Assembly: GCA_963841635.1 (NCBI GenBank)
Contig: CAWJDO010000002.1
Span: forward strand, 4,774,001-4,838,000
Source of the DNA: DASWZN01 sp963841635
Lineage (GTDB): Bacteria > Acidobacteriota > Terriglobia > Bryobacterales > Bryobacteraceae
Reading direction: 5' to 3'
DNA: 64,000 nt
Positions 48,745 through 57,488 of the stretch are shown here, one piece after another (the first letter of the stretch is position 1; the number at the start of each line of letters is the position of its first letter). The notes under the pieces were generated by a model. That model was given only the letters and a program-made list of their open reading frames with translations. It had not been told where the DNA came from and searched no databases. A program made the position numbers and the translations under genes.

Positions 48745-48750
48745 ATTATA
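48745..48750 (-). promoter_or_regulatory. -10 box of the rimP-nusA-infB operon
   Basis: Perfect TATAAT on the minus strand, about 72 nt upstream of rimP and upstream of the leader hairpin. No good -35 box is seen at 16-18 bp; the region there is GC-rich. Confidence 0.6.
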
Positions 48751-48827
48751 GCGCAGTCGGCACACCTGCCGATTCCCGAGGTGCCTGAAATGTGCGAGAC
48801 GGGCATCCCCCGTGCTCTCGAAGCCCC

Positions 48828-49070
48828 TCAGAACGTTTCCAGAGCCGCTTCGATTTGCGCGCATCGCTGTTCCAGGAAGAACGCCTCGGCTTCGCTGAGG
48901 CAGCGACGACGGGAGGGGTTCAGCAAGCTGCGCCGGATTTCAGCAAGCGCCTTACGCGCATTCCCAAGTGAGATCGCGGACCGCCCCGGACTGCGCTGCA
49001 GTCTTGCGGAGTCGATGAACGTCAGCGCAAGATCGGACTCTATTCGCAGAAACCCGAACCAAGGCTCCAT
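48828..49070 (-). CDS. Small helical hypothetical protein
   Basis: 80 aa (MEPWFGFLRIESDLALTFID...). The pattern of a helix with LALTFIDSARLQ, a Ser/Gly linker and two further helices (NARKALAEIRRSLLNPS, AEAFFLEQRCAQIEAALETF) recalls small proteins seen in other Acidobacteria genomes, but I know no function. No clear ribosome site. It could be a real gene or a chance frame in GC-rich DNA. Confidence 0.5.
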   Translation of the reverse strand: MEPWFGFLRIESDLALTFIDSARLQRSPGRSAISLGNARKALAEIRRSLLNPSRRRCLSEAEAFFLEQRCAQIEAALETF

Positions 49071-49411
49071 CTGAGCTCGCGTCCAAGACTCTATCTCCGC
49101 TCGGGGCGGGTGTCAATGGTCATCGCCCGCCCTTCTATCCTGAGCGGAGGCATCAAGGCACATTTCAGAGGCTACCCGATGCCCGATGTACCAGAGACCC
49201 GGCGGAGGGGTCCCCTCCCTGACGGTAGCGGTGCTGGGCGCCGGGTGCTCGGCGCCATCCTCGCCCACGGTGGCCGAACCCCCTGGACACCGCGAAAAGC
49301 GAGTCGCGGCCCCCGGCCGAGGCGCAACATCTTGGTGCGGCTCGCGCAGACGCCGCGCAGGTCGCGACGCCCAACTCGTACCAGTCGCGGGCAGGCCAGG
49401 AGGCAAGGGCT
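49071..49411. other. Gap without a gene, degenerate repeats
   Basis: About 340 bp between the small hypothetical gene and hipA. A degenerate family A-like stretch (TCCCCTCCCTGACGGTAGCG) lies near 49212-49232. No coding frame with support is seen. Confidence 0.55.
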
Positions 49412-50641
49412 TCAGCCGCACAGCGAGGTATTGGAGCCGCTCGCCCATTCCTGCAGCATCCGTTCTCCAATCCCGGCAAATTCCGGGTGCTGCTCGATAT
49501 AGGAGCGGACTTCTGTCGCCGTCTCTCGAATCGCTTCGTCGATACGTTCCAACATCTGCCTGATCTTCGCGGGCGTGCCGCCAGCGCGCGTTTCCCCGAG
49601 TCGCCTCAGTTCCTTCGCCGTGGGCCATCTGGTCGAACCGTTGAGCGTCAGGGCCAGGCTGTCTTTGCCGAGGTAGACGGACGTGGTCACCAGATCGTAG
49701 ACCGGCGCCAGTCTGGCCGCGCCCTGCACGTCGTCATAGACAATGCCAAAGTTCTTCAGATGCGCGTCGCCATTGCGAAGCCCACAGTTCAGCGCAATGA
49801 GGGTGAACAGCTTCTCCATGTCCTCGTTGACCTGAGTGGAATTCGCGAACTGAGCGAATCGCTTCATCACCGAGGTCTCGTAGCTGCCGCGATATTTCTC
49901 GTCGGTCCTGCGGGCGTTAAGAGCGCAGAAATCCTCGAATCCCCGATAGGTCCCGTCCGCGCGCAGATCGAATCGGTCGATGACCAGAGCCATGCCGTCT
50001 TCGGCCATGCGAAAAGGGGGCACGTCGAGCCCGCACTTGCGCGCGGCGGTAAGGCAGAAATATTCGTTGGCGGCCAGCTGCGGGAATTCGTTCGGCTCCC
50101 ACAGTTTCACGATATGCGTTGCGCCCTTATGGCTCTCGGAGAGCGGGTGGCCGGCGTGCTCCATTTCAGCGAAGGCTTTTTCGTCACGGACAAGGATCTT
50201 GGGCTGTACGCCGCTGATGCCGGAGAAGGACGCGAACTTCTCCAGCAGGTAGCGGAACAGGCCGCCATCGCGCTTACGTTCAAGAATTTCATCGACCGAC
50301 TGAAACGGCACGTCCTCGTGCAGCTGTTCCTTTTCGCCGGTGTAGCGGATGCGGCCCACCTGGGAGCGACCGACGACCGACAGCAGATCAAATTCGTCAA
50401 AGGTCCCGGTGGCCTTCGCGAAAGCAAGGCGCAGACGCTCACGCAGGAAGCCTTCGGGCAAATTCATCTCAAAGATGGGAAGCAGGCCAAAGGGCATACT
50501 CCATGAGGGCAGGCGGACGGGCATCGTGACGGACACGGCGCGTGCGGCGGGCGCGCCCGGCAGATAGGCGAACGTGCTCCCGCGCTCGCCGTGACGGTCG
50601 AGCAGTCCCGCCTCAGCGGCGTCGGTCCAGACTCTGATCAT
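49412..50641 (-). CDS. hipA: HipA-type serine/threonine kinase toxin
   Basis: 409 aa. The HipA N-terminal subdomain covers about 1-95. The kinase region has LFRYLLEKFASFSGISGVQP (P-loop-like), HIVKLWEPNEFPQLAANEYF, ALVIDRFDLR, the catalytic loop NGDAHLKNFG near 287 and the metal site APVYDLVTT. Known HipA toxins phosphorylate aminoacyl-tRNA synthetases and stop growth; which one is targeted here is unknown. The start overlaps the 3' end of hipB by 29 nt, as is usual for this module. Confidence 0.92.
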   Translation of the reverse strand: MIRVWTDAAEAGLLDRHGERGSTFAYLPGAPAARAVSVTMPVRLPSWSMPFGLLPIFEMNLPEGFLRERLRLAFAKATGTFDEFDLLSVVGRSQVGRIRYTGEKEQLHEDVPFQSVDEILERKRDGGLFRYLLEKFASFSGISGVQPKILVRDEKAFAEMEHAGHPLSESHKGATHIVKLWEPNEFPQLAANEYFCLTAARKCGLDVPPFRMAEDGMALVIDRFDLRADGTYRGFEDFCALNARRTDEKYRGSYETSVMKRFAQFANSTQVNEDMEKLFTLIALNCGLRNGDAHLKNFGIVYDDVQGAARLAPVYDLVTTSVYLGKDSLALTLNGSTRWPTAKELRRLGETRAGGTPAKIRQMLERIDEAIRETATEVRSYIEQHPEFAGIGERMLQEWASGSNTSLCG

Positions 50642-50891
50642 CGCGATCCTCTTGCATCAGTTCGTCTAGCGTAGGGCGGTGCGAGCTTGCCGTCTGCAGC
50701 GTCAGCTCAAGGCCAAGCGCGGCAAGCAATTTGGCAACCTTCGAAAAGCCCAGCTCTCCGGCGCGTCCGTTTTCAAGCGCGTCGAGAGTGGCGCGACTGA
50801 CGCCCGCCTTGCGCGAGAGCTCGGTCTGGCTCAGCTTGAGTTGTTTGCGGTGCGCGGCGATCTGTTCGCCGATGGAGGTGAGATCCAGCAC
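50613..50891 (-). CDS. hipB: HipB-type HTH antitoxin
   Basis: 92 aa. A Cro/C1-type helix-turn-helix (IGEQIAAHRKQLKLSQTELS then KAGVSRATLDALENGRAGEL) and a charged C-terminal tail. It neutralises HipA and represses the operon. GTG start at 50891, which lies where transcription is predicted to begin, so the message may be leaderless. Two palindromic operators precede it. Confidence 0.92.
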   Translation of the reverse strand: MLDLTSIGEQIAAHRKQLKLSQTELSRKAGVSRATLDALENGRAGELGFSKVAKLLAALGLELTLQTASSHRPTLDELMQEDRDDQSLDRRR

Positions 50892-50893
50892 AT

Positions 50894-50950
50894 GCCTAGT
50901 ATATTAGGCAACATGCCGTTTTGCAAGCCTATATGCCTAGTATATTAGGC
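50894..50950 (-). promoter_or_regulatory. hipBA promoter with two identical operators
   Basis: The 16-bp sequence GCCTAGTATATTAGGC occurs at 50894-50909 and 50935-50950, centres 41 bp apart (about four helix turns). On the minus strand TTGCAA (50921-50926), 17 bp and TATACT (50898-50903) form the promoter, with the first operator over the -10 box and the second upstream of the -35. This is the expected layout for cooperative HipB autorepression. Confidence 0.85.
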
Positions 50951-50992
50951 GTTCTGATGCGAGCCTTCCGGGCCGTTCACAACAAGGTGTTG

Positions 50993-51772
50993 CTACTCAG
51001 CGTCGGCAAGTAGGCTGGGAGGTTCATCCAGCAGATCCGAAGGGATCACCGGCTGGAGAAGGCCATAACGCCGCATCAGAGCCTCGACGAGTGTCACAAA
51101 CCAGGGCGGGGCTTTCGGGGCTACATACACCGACTCGATCAGTTCACTCAAGCACACCTTGATCGCGATCCCGTAACGCAGACTCCCATCTCTGGGCAAC
51201 TCCGCGTCCTCCGGGTCGTTCTTCAGGTGCACAACCGCCCGAAGCTCGTGCTCGTACTCCCAACAGGACCTCTTTCGCAGCGTGAGGCTGAATGTGCTGA
51301 TAACGGCACGACCGGCGAGGCAGGACACAGGCACTTGATCGGGGCTGTAAGACACAGCTCCTATATGCACGTTGCGGCTGCTCGCTTCTAGCGCCCTGCA
51401 AAGCCGAGTGAAGTCGGACCGCAAAGCGATTCCGTAGTCGCCCCGCTGCCCATACTGCCACATCGCGATGCACTGTTCTTCATTCATATGCCAGCAATTG
51501 ACGTAGTAGTTACGAGCGAAGTCCTCCATTAACTTGTCCCACCGAGCGTCCTCCCGTCTTGACTCCTCGGGCATCTCTGAATCGAACTGTTTGGCCAACT
51601 CTTCCCGCAAGAAACGCCCCTCATGCGGGTCCAGCAGCTCAGCCACCCGGCAGAAGTACAAGGCGGAGTTTTCCAGCATCGAAACGAACTTCGCAAAATC
51701 GAGGTAGCGCCAGATAGTGGCCGCTGCATTTCCTGGAGGGTTGAACGGTGGATCATGAGGAAGATAGGGCAT
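50993..51772 (-). CDS. DUF2971 family protein
   Basis: 259 aa. Typical DUF2971 features: a WRYLDFAKFVSMLENSALYF start, NCWHMNEEQCIAMWQYGQRG (the W-M-W segment), YGIALRSDFTRL and CWEYEHELRAVVHLK. The function is not established. The family is often found in defence islands and near mobile elements, which suits this location next to hipBA and transposons. No ribosome site is obvious. Confidence 0.8.
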   Translation of the reverse strand: MPYLPHDPPFNPPGNAAATIWRYLDFAKFVSMLENSALYFCRVAELLDPHEGRFLREELAKQFDSEMPEESRREDARWDKLMEDFARNYYVNCWHMNEEQCIAMWQYGQRGDYGIALRSDFTRLCRALEASSRNVHIGAVSYSPDQVPVSCLAGRAVISTFSLTLRKRSCWEYEHELRAVVHLKNDPEDAELPRDGSLRYGIAIKVCLSELIESVYVAPKAPPWFVTLVEALMRRYGLLQPVIPSDLLDEPPSLLADAE

Positions 51773-51791
51773 GGCGGCTCCCGGTTGTACG

Positions 51792-52103
51792 TCAGTTTGG
51801 CTTCTTACGAGGGAGTAGCGGTGTCCTCAGCTTCGTCCCTTGCTCGAATCGTATGCCGCCTGGCTCTTCGTCACCTCCGATCCATTGTCCACCAACGGAT
51901 TTCCATTTTCCCTCTGCGTGCTTTTGGCACCTGGGACATTCATCGCCTCGGTATTCAGTGACGGGCTCAGCGGACACGTTGGTTGTGATTGGGTTCGTCC
52001 TGCATAGGATTCGATAGCCTCCGCTTTCTGCATCACGGGTGCCAAGGTGAACCGTCTTGCGATCTTTGTCACGGACCGTTACCCGCAGGAACGTTCGATC
52101 CAT
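51792..52103 (-). CDS. Small hypothetical protein with CxxC
   Basis: 103 aa (MDRTFLRVTVRDKDRKTVHL...). It holds one metal-ligand-like CPRCQKH near residue 56. AGGAGAG 8-9 nt upstream supports the ATG at 52103. I recognise no family. It lies 19 nt upstream of the DUF2971 gene on the same strand and may be co-transcribed with it. Confidence 0.55.
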   Translation of the reverse strand: MDRTFLRVTVRDKDRKTVHLGTRDAESGGYRILCRTNPITTNVSAEPVTEYRGDECPRCQKHAEGKWKSVGGQWIGGDEEPGGIRFEQGTKLRTPLLPRKKPN

Positions 52104-52385
52104 TGTGAGGCTCTCCTTATGTGCCTGACCCACTACCAGACATTCTAGTTGCGTTCAGGGGCTCAGCGGCGATTTTGAAGGCGATGGATCGCAGACGGTT
52201 CGCAATCGGCTTTCGTTGCTCGCCTTACGAGACCAACAAAGAAGAACAATGCTGGCGCTCCAGCTTCGGGCTCGCCCCGTCGGGGCCGCGGAGAAGAGCC
52301 CTGCCAACCGCCAGAAGGCTTGCCCTCCGTGCCAACATTGATGAGACAGTTCTCCTGGTCGTAATTACTGAGCAGGGCGAGAACA
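52104..52385. other. Gap before the IS21-type element
   Basis: About 280 bp. A plus-strand frame of 131 codons (52121-52516) crosses the element border and is not family-like, so I do not call it. Bases 52378-52385 (CGAGAACA) are the left copy of the IS21 target duplication. Confidence 0.55.
52378..52385. repeat. Target site duplication, left copy
   Basis: CGAGAACA directly before the left inverted repeat; the same 8 bp directly follow the right inverted repeat at 59888-59895. An 8-bp duplication is within the range known for IS21-family insertions. Confidence 0.88.
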
Positions 52386-52405
52386 CTTCGGCGCTCGCCA
52401 GAACT

Positions 52406-52437
52406 GACCCATTATGGAGTGCACTCCATAATGGGTC
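52406..52437. repeat. Perfect 32-bp palindrome at the RIT/IS21 border
   Basis: Reads GACCCATTATGGAGTG and then its exact reverse complement. The left GACCC belongs to the IS21 end and the right GGGTC is the first part of the RIT inverted repeat. It could extrude as a cruciform. Confidence 0.9.
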
Positions 52438-52529
52438 TTATGTTGAGTACCGGATTATGTTGAGTCAGGGACTTCGCGGCGCCGACGACGAAGCCCTGAC
52501 GCCGTTCCGTCTCTGAGGGCTCCCCATAA

Positions 52530-53531
52530 TCATAGAGCCGCCAGGAACGCCAAGAGGTTGTCAGAAGCCTTGAAGCGACCTGGAGCAGTGCCGGCCGGTG
52601 CCAGCTTACCCATCGCGTTTTCCATCATCGTAAGGTCCGCTTCGACGTATCCGTGGGTCGTCTCGACACTCTCATGACCGAGCCAGAGGGCGATCACCGA
52701 CGGGTCGACGCCGGACTGCAGCAAGTGCATCGCTGTGGAGTGTCGAATCACGTGCGGTGAGATCCGCTTGTTGCCGAGGCTGGGGCACGTCGTCGCCGCG
52801 CGCTCAACGAGCCGACCCAACAGAAAGGAAACTCCGTGGCGGGAGAGACGGCGGGAACGCGCGCTGGGAAATGCAAACTCCCCAGATCGGTCTCCGAGCT
52901 CTTGAAACCAGGATCGCAGGACCTGGGCTGTTTTGGCCCAAAGGGGGACGGCGCGTTCTTTGCGCCCCTTACCATGCAGTTTCAGCGAGGGCGGCGCATC
53001 AAACACAATATCACCACGGCGGACCGCGGTGATCTCAGAAACGCGGGCGCCGCTGTTGTACAGAGTGAGCAGCAGGGCGTGGTCGCGACGACCATTCCAA
53101 TTCGTTCGATCGGTGGCCGACAGGAGCGCATCGATTTCCGGACGTGTGAGGTAGCCGACCAGTTTGCGCTCCGTACGCTTGACCGGAATGGCGAGCACCC
53201 GTGAGGCAACGGCAAGGGCCGCAGGTTCCCGCATTTGGACGAATCGGAAGAAAGAACGTACGGCCGCCAGCCGTGCATTGCGTGAGCGGATACAGTTGGA
53301 CCGCTGCTGTTCGATATGGTCGAGAAAGGCCAGGATGATCGGCGCATCGAGATTCTCGACACTGAGGGTTGCCGGCTCGACGCCATGGGTCTCATGAACA
53401 AATCGCAAGAGCAGGCGAAAGGCGTCTCTGTAGGTGGCAAGAGTTCTGGGGCTAGCATGTTTTTGGTTGAGCAGGAAGTCGACGAAAAAGGCCTGCACCA
53501 ATCCCGCTGCGGGTACGGACGGTGTCATCAT
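52530..53531 (-). CDS. Tyrosine recombinase, third RIT gene
   Basis: 333 aa. SAM-like N-terminal domain (FLLNQKHASPRTLATYRDAF), then the catalytic domain with Arg in NSGARVSEI, Lys in LHGKGRKERAVPL, HVIRHSTAMHLL, and LGHESVETTHGYVEA with the nucleophilic Tyr. All catalytic residues appear present. It overlaps the second gene by 4 nt (ATGA). Acts together with the other two recombinases in moving the element; its separate role is not known. Confidence 0.9.
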   Translation of the reverse strand: MMTPSVPAAGLVQAFFVDFLLNQKHASPRTLATYRDAFRLLLRFVHETHGVEPATLSVENLDAPIILAFLDHIEQQRSNCIRSRNARLAAVRSFFRFVQMREPAALAVASRVLAIPVKRTERKLVGYLTRPEIDALLSATDRTNWNGRRDHALLLTLYNSGARVSEITAVRRGDIVFDAPPSLKLHGKGRKERAVPLWAKTAQVLRSWFQELGDRSGEFAFPSARSRRLSRHGVSFLLGRLVERAATTCPSLGNKRISPHVIRHSTAMHLLQSGVDPSVIALWLGHESVETTHGYVEADLTMMENAMGKLAPAGTAPGRFKASDNLLAFLAAL

Positions 53532-54472
53532 AACTCAGGCCTCTGATCCGCGTATGATTCAAAGCGGCTACCTGCCTTCCTCAGCAGATCCGGCGTGGCA
53601 GTCAGATACCAGTAGGTATTCTGGGGCTTTGCATGCCCCAGGTAGACGGACAGTTGCGGCAAGAGTTTATTGACATCCATTCCTTGGCTGTACCAGGCGA
53701 GCAGTCGCCGCACAGCGAAGGTGTGACGAAGGCACCGCAAGTTGGGGCCGTGGGAATGTGCCATTTCGTGAATGCCCAGACGACGGACAATGTTCAGGAA
53801 GGTAGCGCCCACCGTGCTGTAGGCAAGAGGAGCGCCGGACTCGGAGACGAGGAAAGCCTGAGAAAGATTGTCATAACCCAGGCGTTTACGCGTAGACGCA
53901 TAGCTGCGCAAGGCGTCGGCGGTGCTGGACTCGACCGGGACTAACCGAGACTTGCGAAACTTTGTCTCCCGGATCACCAGTCGTGGAGGAGTTGCCTCCA
54001 TTTCAACATCGGCATCGCGCAAGCGGACCGCCTCTCCTGGGCGGAGACCACAGCTCGCAAGTAAACCGATCAGTGTGGCGTAGGTGTGGGGCCGCAATGA
54101 TCCGGTCGGTTTGAGCGCGCTGGCCTCTCTCATCAGGGCAGCGATCTGCGCTTCCGAGTAGATATGCGGCGTGGGGCGGACACCGCTTGGAATCATTGCG
54201 GGCGCGGGGACTTGGATACCGGGGAAATGAGCGCGCAGGTGTGCCAGAAAGCATCGTGCCATGCTTAAACGCCCCGCCTGATATTTTGACCCACCGCGTG
54301 AGGACGCCCACTCGACTGCCGCTTGAGCGAGGAGTGGTTCGGCCAGCGCGCGCCCTTGGAGAAAGGCCAGGAAGTCGTGAAGCAACCGCCCTTCGACCCG
54401 CATTTCAAAACCGAGCGCTCGCCGCAATTCGAGGTAGCGCTCCAGGTGATCTTCGAGATCGGCACCGGTCAT
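53528..54472 (-). CDS. Tyrosine recombinase, second RIT gene
   Basis: 314 aa. Catalytic domain with Arg in SCGLRPGEAVRLRD, RETKFRKSRLVPV, LRCLRHTFAVRRLL and YLGHAKPQNTYWYL with a Tyr. The ATG at 54472 has GGAGG six bases upstream and overlaps the previous stop (ATGA); an in-frame start at 54490 lacks this spacing. Middle gene of the trio. Confidence 0.9.
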   Translation of the reverse strand: MTGADLEDHLERYLELRRALGFEMRVEGRLLHDFLAFLQGRALAEPLLAQAAVEWASSRGGSKYQAGRLSMARCFLAHLRAHFPGIQVPAPAMIPSGVRPTPHIYSEAQIAALMREASALKPTGSLRPHTYATLIGLLASCGLRPGEAVRLRDADVEMEATPPRLVIRETKFRKSRLVPVESSTADALRSYASTRKRLGYDNLSQAFLVSESGAPLAYSTVGATFLNIVRRLGIHEMAHSHGPNLRCLRHTFAVRRLLAWYSQGMDVNKLLPQLSVYLGHAKPQNTYWYLTATPDLLRKAGSRFESYADQRPEL

Positions 54473-55710
54473 GCCTGACCTCCTGGCCATGGAAGTGCCA
54501 CGCGATGAAGCGAATCTTCGTCCAGTTTGGCGTAGATGTTGGTGGTCTCAAGGAGGCGATGGCCGAGCACGTCAGCGACCTGTTTGAAGCCGACTCCGTG
54601 CCTGACCATTCGTGTTGCCGCCGTGTGCCTAAAGGAATGCGCGCTCAGCCCGCGGATCGAGATTCCAGCGAGGTTGAGATGGCGCTTCGCGATGCAACTC
54701 ACGGTACTGAGGCCGGTGATTGGGCTGAACGGTGCGCGAGTGCGCAGAAAGAGGAAAGGCTGGGCGCTCTTGGGCCGGCCGTTCTGCACGTATTCTGCAA
54801 GGGCCTGACCGACGTCACTTGGCAGGGGCAGCTTTCGTTCCCGCGCGGATTTCGGAGAATGGATTCGAACCTCTCCTTCTCTCCAATCGACATCTGACAG
54901 GCGAAGTCGGCCAACTTCCCCGGCCCGCAACGCGAGCCGAGCGAGTAGCAGCAAGATCGCGCGATCCCGTTTGCCAACCGGCGACTGATCGTCACAAGTT
55001 GCCAGCGTCCGGTCCACTTCTTCCACGGACAGGTGCTTGGGGAGTGACACCAGCTTCCACTGCCGGATCGTCGGGACCGCTCCTACCACTCCAGCCGGAA
55101 GTCCGTGGTACATGATCAGAAACCGCAGAAACACCCTCATCGAGGTCGCTGGCGCCGCGCACGACGACGGCTTGAGCTTGGCCGCTTGCCCACGCACGAA
55201 ATCAGTGATCGCTTGCGGCGTCACCTTCGTGACATCGAACGGCGCCGTGCTGAACACGGCCTTCAGGAACAATGTTGCGTGACGCAAATACCGGAAACGT
55301 GTGCCAGGCATCAGCCCGGCAACATGCTGAAGATGGGAGTTGAAGGCGGCTACCAGGGTGTCCGCTTCGGTATCGGCAACACGGGCCGACTCGCCTACAC
55401 CATGTTGCCTGCGAAGCAGCGCGAGAACCTTTGCCAACCCGCGTCCAGCAGCGCGAAGCTGACCCTTCTGCTTCCTGCCGGTGCGGGCTCGGTAACGAGC
55501 CAGGATGGTTTCGTCTGTCTCGGCGAGACTCAGTCCATGATTGCTCAGCCATCGGCCAAGCCCAGCGGCCACGCGCACGTACCGCCGAATAGTCTCTGCT
55601 GGATACTGCTCTTGGTGGAGGGCGTCGGCGATAGACGGCAAGTCCTGCGCCAGAGGCCCCGACTGTAATCGGGCAAGCGTAGCCCGCTGCTTGAATAAAG
55701 ATTCGATCAA
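54469..55710 (-). CDS. Tyrosine recombinase, first RIT gene
   Basis: 413 aa. N-terminal DNA-binding region (about 1-190), then the catalytic domain: LALRAGEVGRLRLSDVDW, SFRHTAATRMVRHGVG, LGHRLLETTNIYAKLD. First and longest gene of the trio. Start at 55710, inside the right inverted-repeat end region by about 115 bp. Confidence 0.9.
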   Translation of the reverse strand: MIESLFKQRATLARLQSGPLAQDLPSIADALHQEQYPAETIRRYVRVAAGLGRWLSNHGLSLAETDETILARYRARTGRKQKGQLRAAGRGLAKVLALLRRQHGVGESARVADTEADTLVAAFNSHLQHVAGLMPGTRFRYLRHATLFLKAVFSTAPFDVTKVTPQAITDFVRGQAAKLKPSSCAAPATSMRVFLRFLIMYHGLPAGVVGAVPTIRQWKLVSLPKHLSVEEVDRTLATCDDQSPVGKRDRAILLLLARLALRAGEVGRLRLSDVDWREGEVRIHSPKSARERKLPLPSDVGQALAEYVQNGRPKSAQPFLFLRTRAPFSPITGLSTVSCIAKRHLNLAGISIRGLSAHSFRHTAATRMVRHGVGFKQVADVLGHRLLETTNIYAKLDEDSLHRVALPWPGGQA

Positions 55711-55942
55711 TGCTCTTCTCCTTTCCGGCCTTCGAGGCCGGACCGAAGAGCATACAAAGATGAGATGCGATTATGTTGAGCAGTGCATCACAAGCCGCCC
55801 GCTCTGTGCGGGTTCGCCGCTTGAACTCAACATAATCCGGTACTCAACATAAGACCCACCCCTGCTCTCCAAAACTGACCCAGGCATGCTGATCTGAAGG
55901 AGCCCCCGCCGGGGCCGAGTGTGGTGACGATGAAGGGTCACC

Positions 55943-56479
55943 ATGCCAGAGGCCCGGAAGAGACCGTGCAGAATCTGTCGCCGTTGGTTTCGTCCGGAGC
56001 CACGGGTAGGAGACCGGCAACACGCTTGCGGCCGGCCGGAATGCCAGGCCGCCCGGCGCCAGAAGACGCAGGCGAGTTGGCGACGCCGGAACCCGGACTA
56101 CGCCACCGCCTACCGCATTGAGCAACGCGCGGCGCAAGCCCCGCCGCCGCCAGAACCGCTCCGCATGCCCGCGCCATTGAACCGACTTCCCTGGGATCTG
56201 GCGAAAGACCAGTTCGGCGCACAAGGCGCTGATTTCATGGGGGTTATGGGAGCACTACTGCTCCGCACCGCGAAAGACCAGTTCCACGCCTATCGCATTG
56301 ATTCCGCGGAGGTTCCCGGCGCACTTCCCCTGCCGTCCCAAAAGACCACTTCCGGCTTGCTGCATACTGAACCCCGAGCAGACGATGCAACTGGAGTTTC
56401 ACCAACTGGACCGGCGCTGGGAACATCTGCGCGCCCGCCAGCCGCGTCTCCAACGGCGGCTGCTGGCGTCGCTGGCTGA
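55943..56479 (+). CDS. IS21-associated zinc-ribbon protein
   Basis: 178 aa. Four cysteines (Cys9, Cys12, Cys29, Cys34; CRIC and ACGRPEC) form a likely zinc ribbon, followed by a very basic stretch (QAARRQKTQASWRRRNPDYA). The rest is low complexity and overlaps the next gene. Such a protein can bind nucleic acid. First gene of the IS21-type unit; its precise role in transposition is unknown. Confidence 0.75.
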   Translation: MPEARKRPCRICRRWFRPEPRVGDRQHACGRPECQAARRQKTQASWRRRNPDYATAYRIEQRAAQAPPPPEPLRMPAPLNRLPWDLAKDQFGAQGADFMGVMGALLLRTAKDQFHAYRIDSAEVPGALPLPSQKTTSGLLHTEPRADDATGVSPTGPALGTSARPPAASPTAAAGVAG

Positions 56480-57488
56480 GACCGGTCAGCAGACTCCCAT
56501 CGTCGTCGTGGTCGCGCCGGACCACCCGGAGCGCTACCTGGTGATCGACGGCCACAAACGCATCGCGGCGCTCCAGCAACTGGGGCGGGACACAGTGGAA
56601 GCCACGGTGTGGGCCATGAGCGAAGCCGAAGCGCTGCTGCTGGAGCGGTCGCTGCGCTTCGGCCGCCAGGAAACGGCGCTGGAACAAGGCTGGCTGCTGG
56701 CGGAGATGGAGCAGCGCTTTGGCTACTCGATCGAGGAACTGGCGCGCCGCTTCGACCGCAGCGTGAGCTGGGTGTCGCGGCGGCTGGCGCTGGTGGAGCT
56801 GATTCCCGAAGCGATCCAGCAGCAAGTGCGCGAAGGAGCGATCGCGGCGCAAGTGGCAACGAAGTATCTGGCGCCGGTGGCGCGCGTCAACCGGGACCAC
56901 TGCCAGCGGATGGCCACCGCGTTCGTCCAGCACCATTGCGACGCGCGGCAAGCCGGGCAACTCTACGCCGCCTGGCGCGCCGGCTCGCGCGTGGCCCGCG
57001 AGCGCATCCTGGCCGAGCCGGAGCTGTTCTTGAAAACGCAGCGGCAGCCGCCAGCGCCAGTCACAACTCACGCCGCCGCACTCGAGCGCGACCTGGAGCT
57101 GGCCGTTGCCAGCCTCGAGCGCGCTCGCCGGCGCCTGGCCCAAGCCATGCCGGAGATGGACGGCCGGCAACGGGAACAAGCGCAGTGCCAGATCGAAACC
57201 GCGCGCCGCGCGCTCGATCGGATGACGCAGGGAATGGGAAAGGAGCTGGAAGCCGGACATGCTGAGCCAGATGCAATGAACCGCGATTCTGGAACTGAGC
57301 GCACAGGGAGTGAGTCACCGCGAGATTGCGCGCGTGCTGCAGGTGTCGCGCCTGAGCGTGCGCAAAGTCCTGCGCTCAAACTCCACCCACGTCCCGGAAC
57401 TACACCGGGCGGAGAAAGCCGAACCCTACCGGCAGCGAATCCTGGAGCTCTTGATCGCCTGCAAGGGGAATCTTGTGCGAGTCCATGA
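56385..57488 (+). CDS. ParB-like nuclease/DNA-binding protein of the IS21-type element
   Basis: 367 aa. ParB N-terminal domain (RLLASLAETGQQTPIVVVVA, YLVIDGHKRIAALQQLGRDT) and a helix-turn-helix (RFGYSIEELARRFDRSVSWV, SRRLALVELIPEAIQQQVRE), then helical segments to about residue 290. The last 60 residues overlap the istA coding region in another frame and look like its shadow, so the functional protein may be shorter in homologues. ParB-like genes beside istA are unusual compared with classic two-gene IS21. Confidence 0.82.
   Translation: MQLEFHQLDRRWEHLRARQPRLQRRLLASLAETGQQTPIVVVVAPDHPERYLVIDGHKRIAALQQLGRDTVEATVWAMSEAEALLLERSLRFGRQETALEQGWLLAEMEQRFGYSIEELARRFDRSVSWVSRRLALVELIPEAIQQQVREGAIAAQVATKYLAPVARVNRDHCQRMATAFVQHHCDARQAGQLYAAWRAGSRVARERILAEPELFLKTQRQPPAPVTTHAAALERDLELAVASLERARRRLAQAMPEMDGRQREQAQCQIETARRALDRMTQGMGKELEAGHAEPDAMNRDSGTERTGSESPRDCARAAGVAPERAQSPALKLHPRPGTTPGGESRTLPAANPGALDRLQGESCASP

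Larger units (their letters stand above)
52433..55857 (-). mobile_element. RIT element (three tyrosine recombinases in trio)
   Basis: Perfect 33-bp inverted repeats at 52433-52465 and 55825-55857. Each contains two TATGTTGAGT-type steps (TTATGTTGAGTACC...GGATTATGTTGAGT in the left copy). Inside, three tyrosine recombinase genes run leftward with ATGA-type overlaps. This is the organisation described for recombinase-in-trio elements. GACCC occurs at both borders (52406-52410 and 55853-55857) and may be the exchange core. Confidence 0.9.

Noticed and set aside
52121..52516. 131-codon plus-strand frame
   Set aside because: It crosses the target duplication, the IS21 end, the palindrome and the RIT end, and has no family-like sequence.
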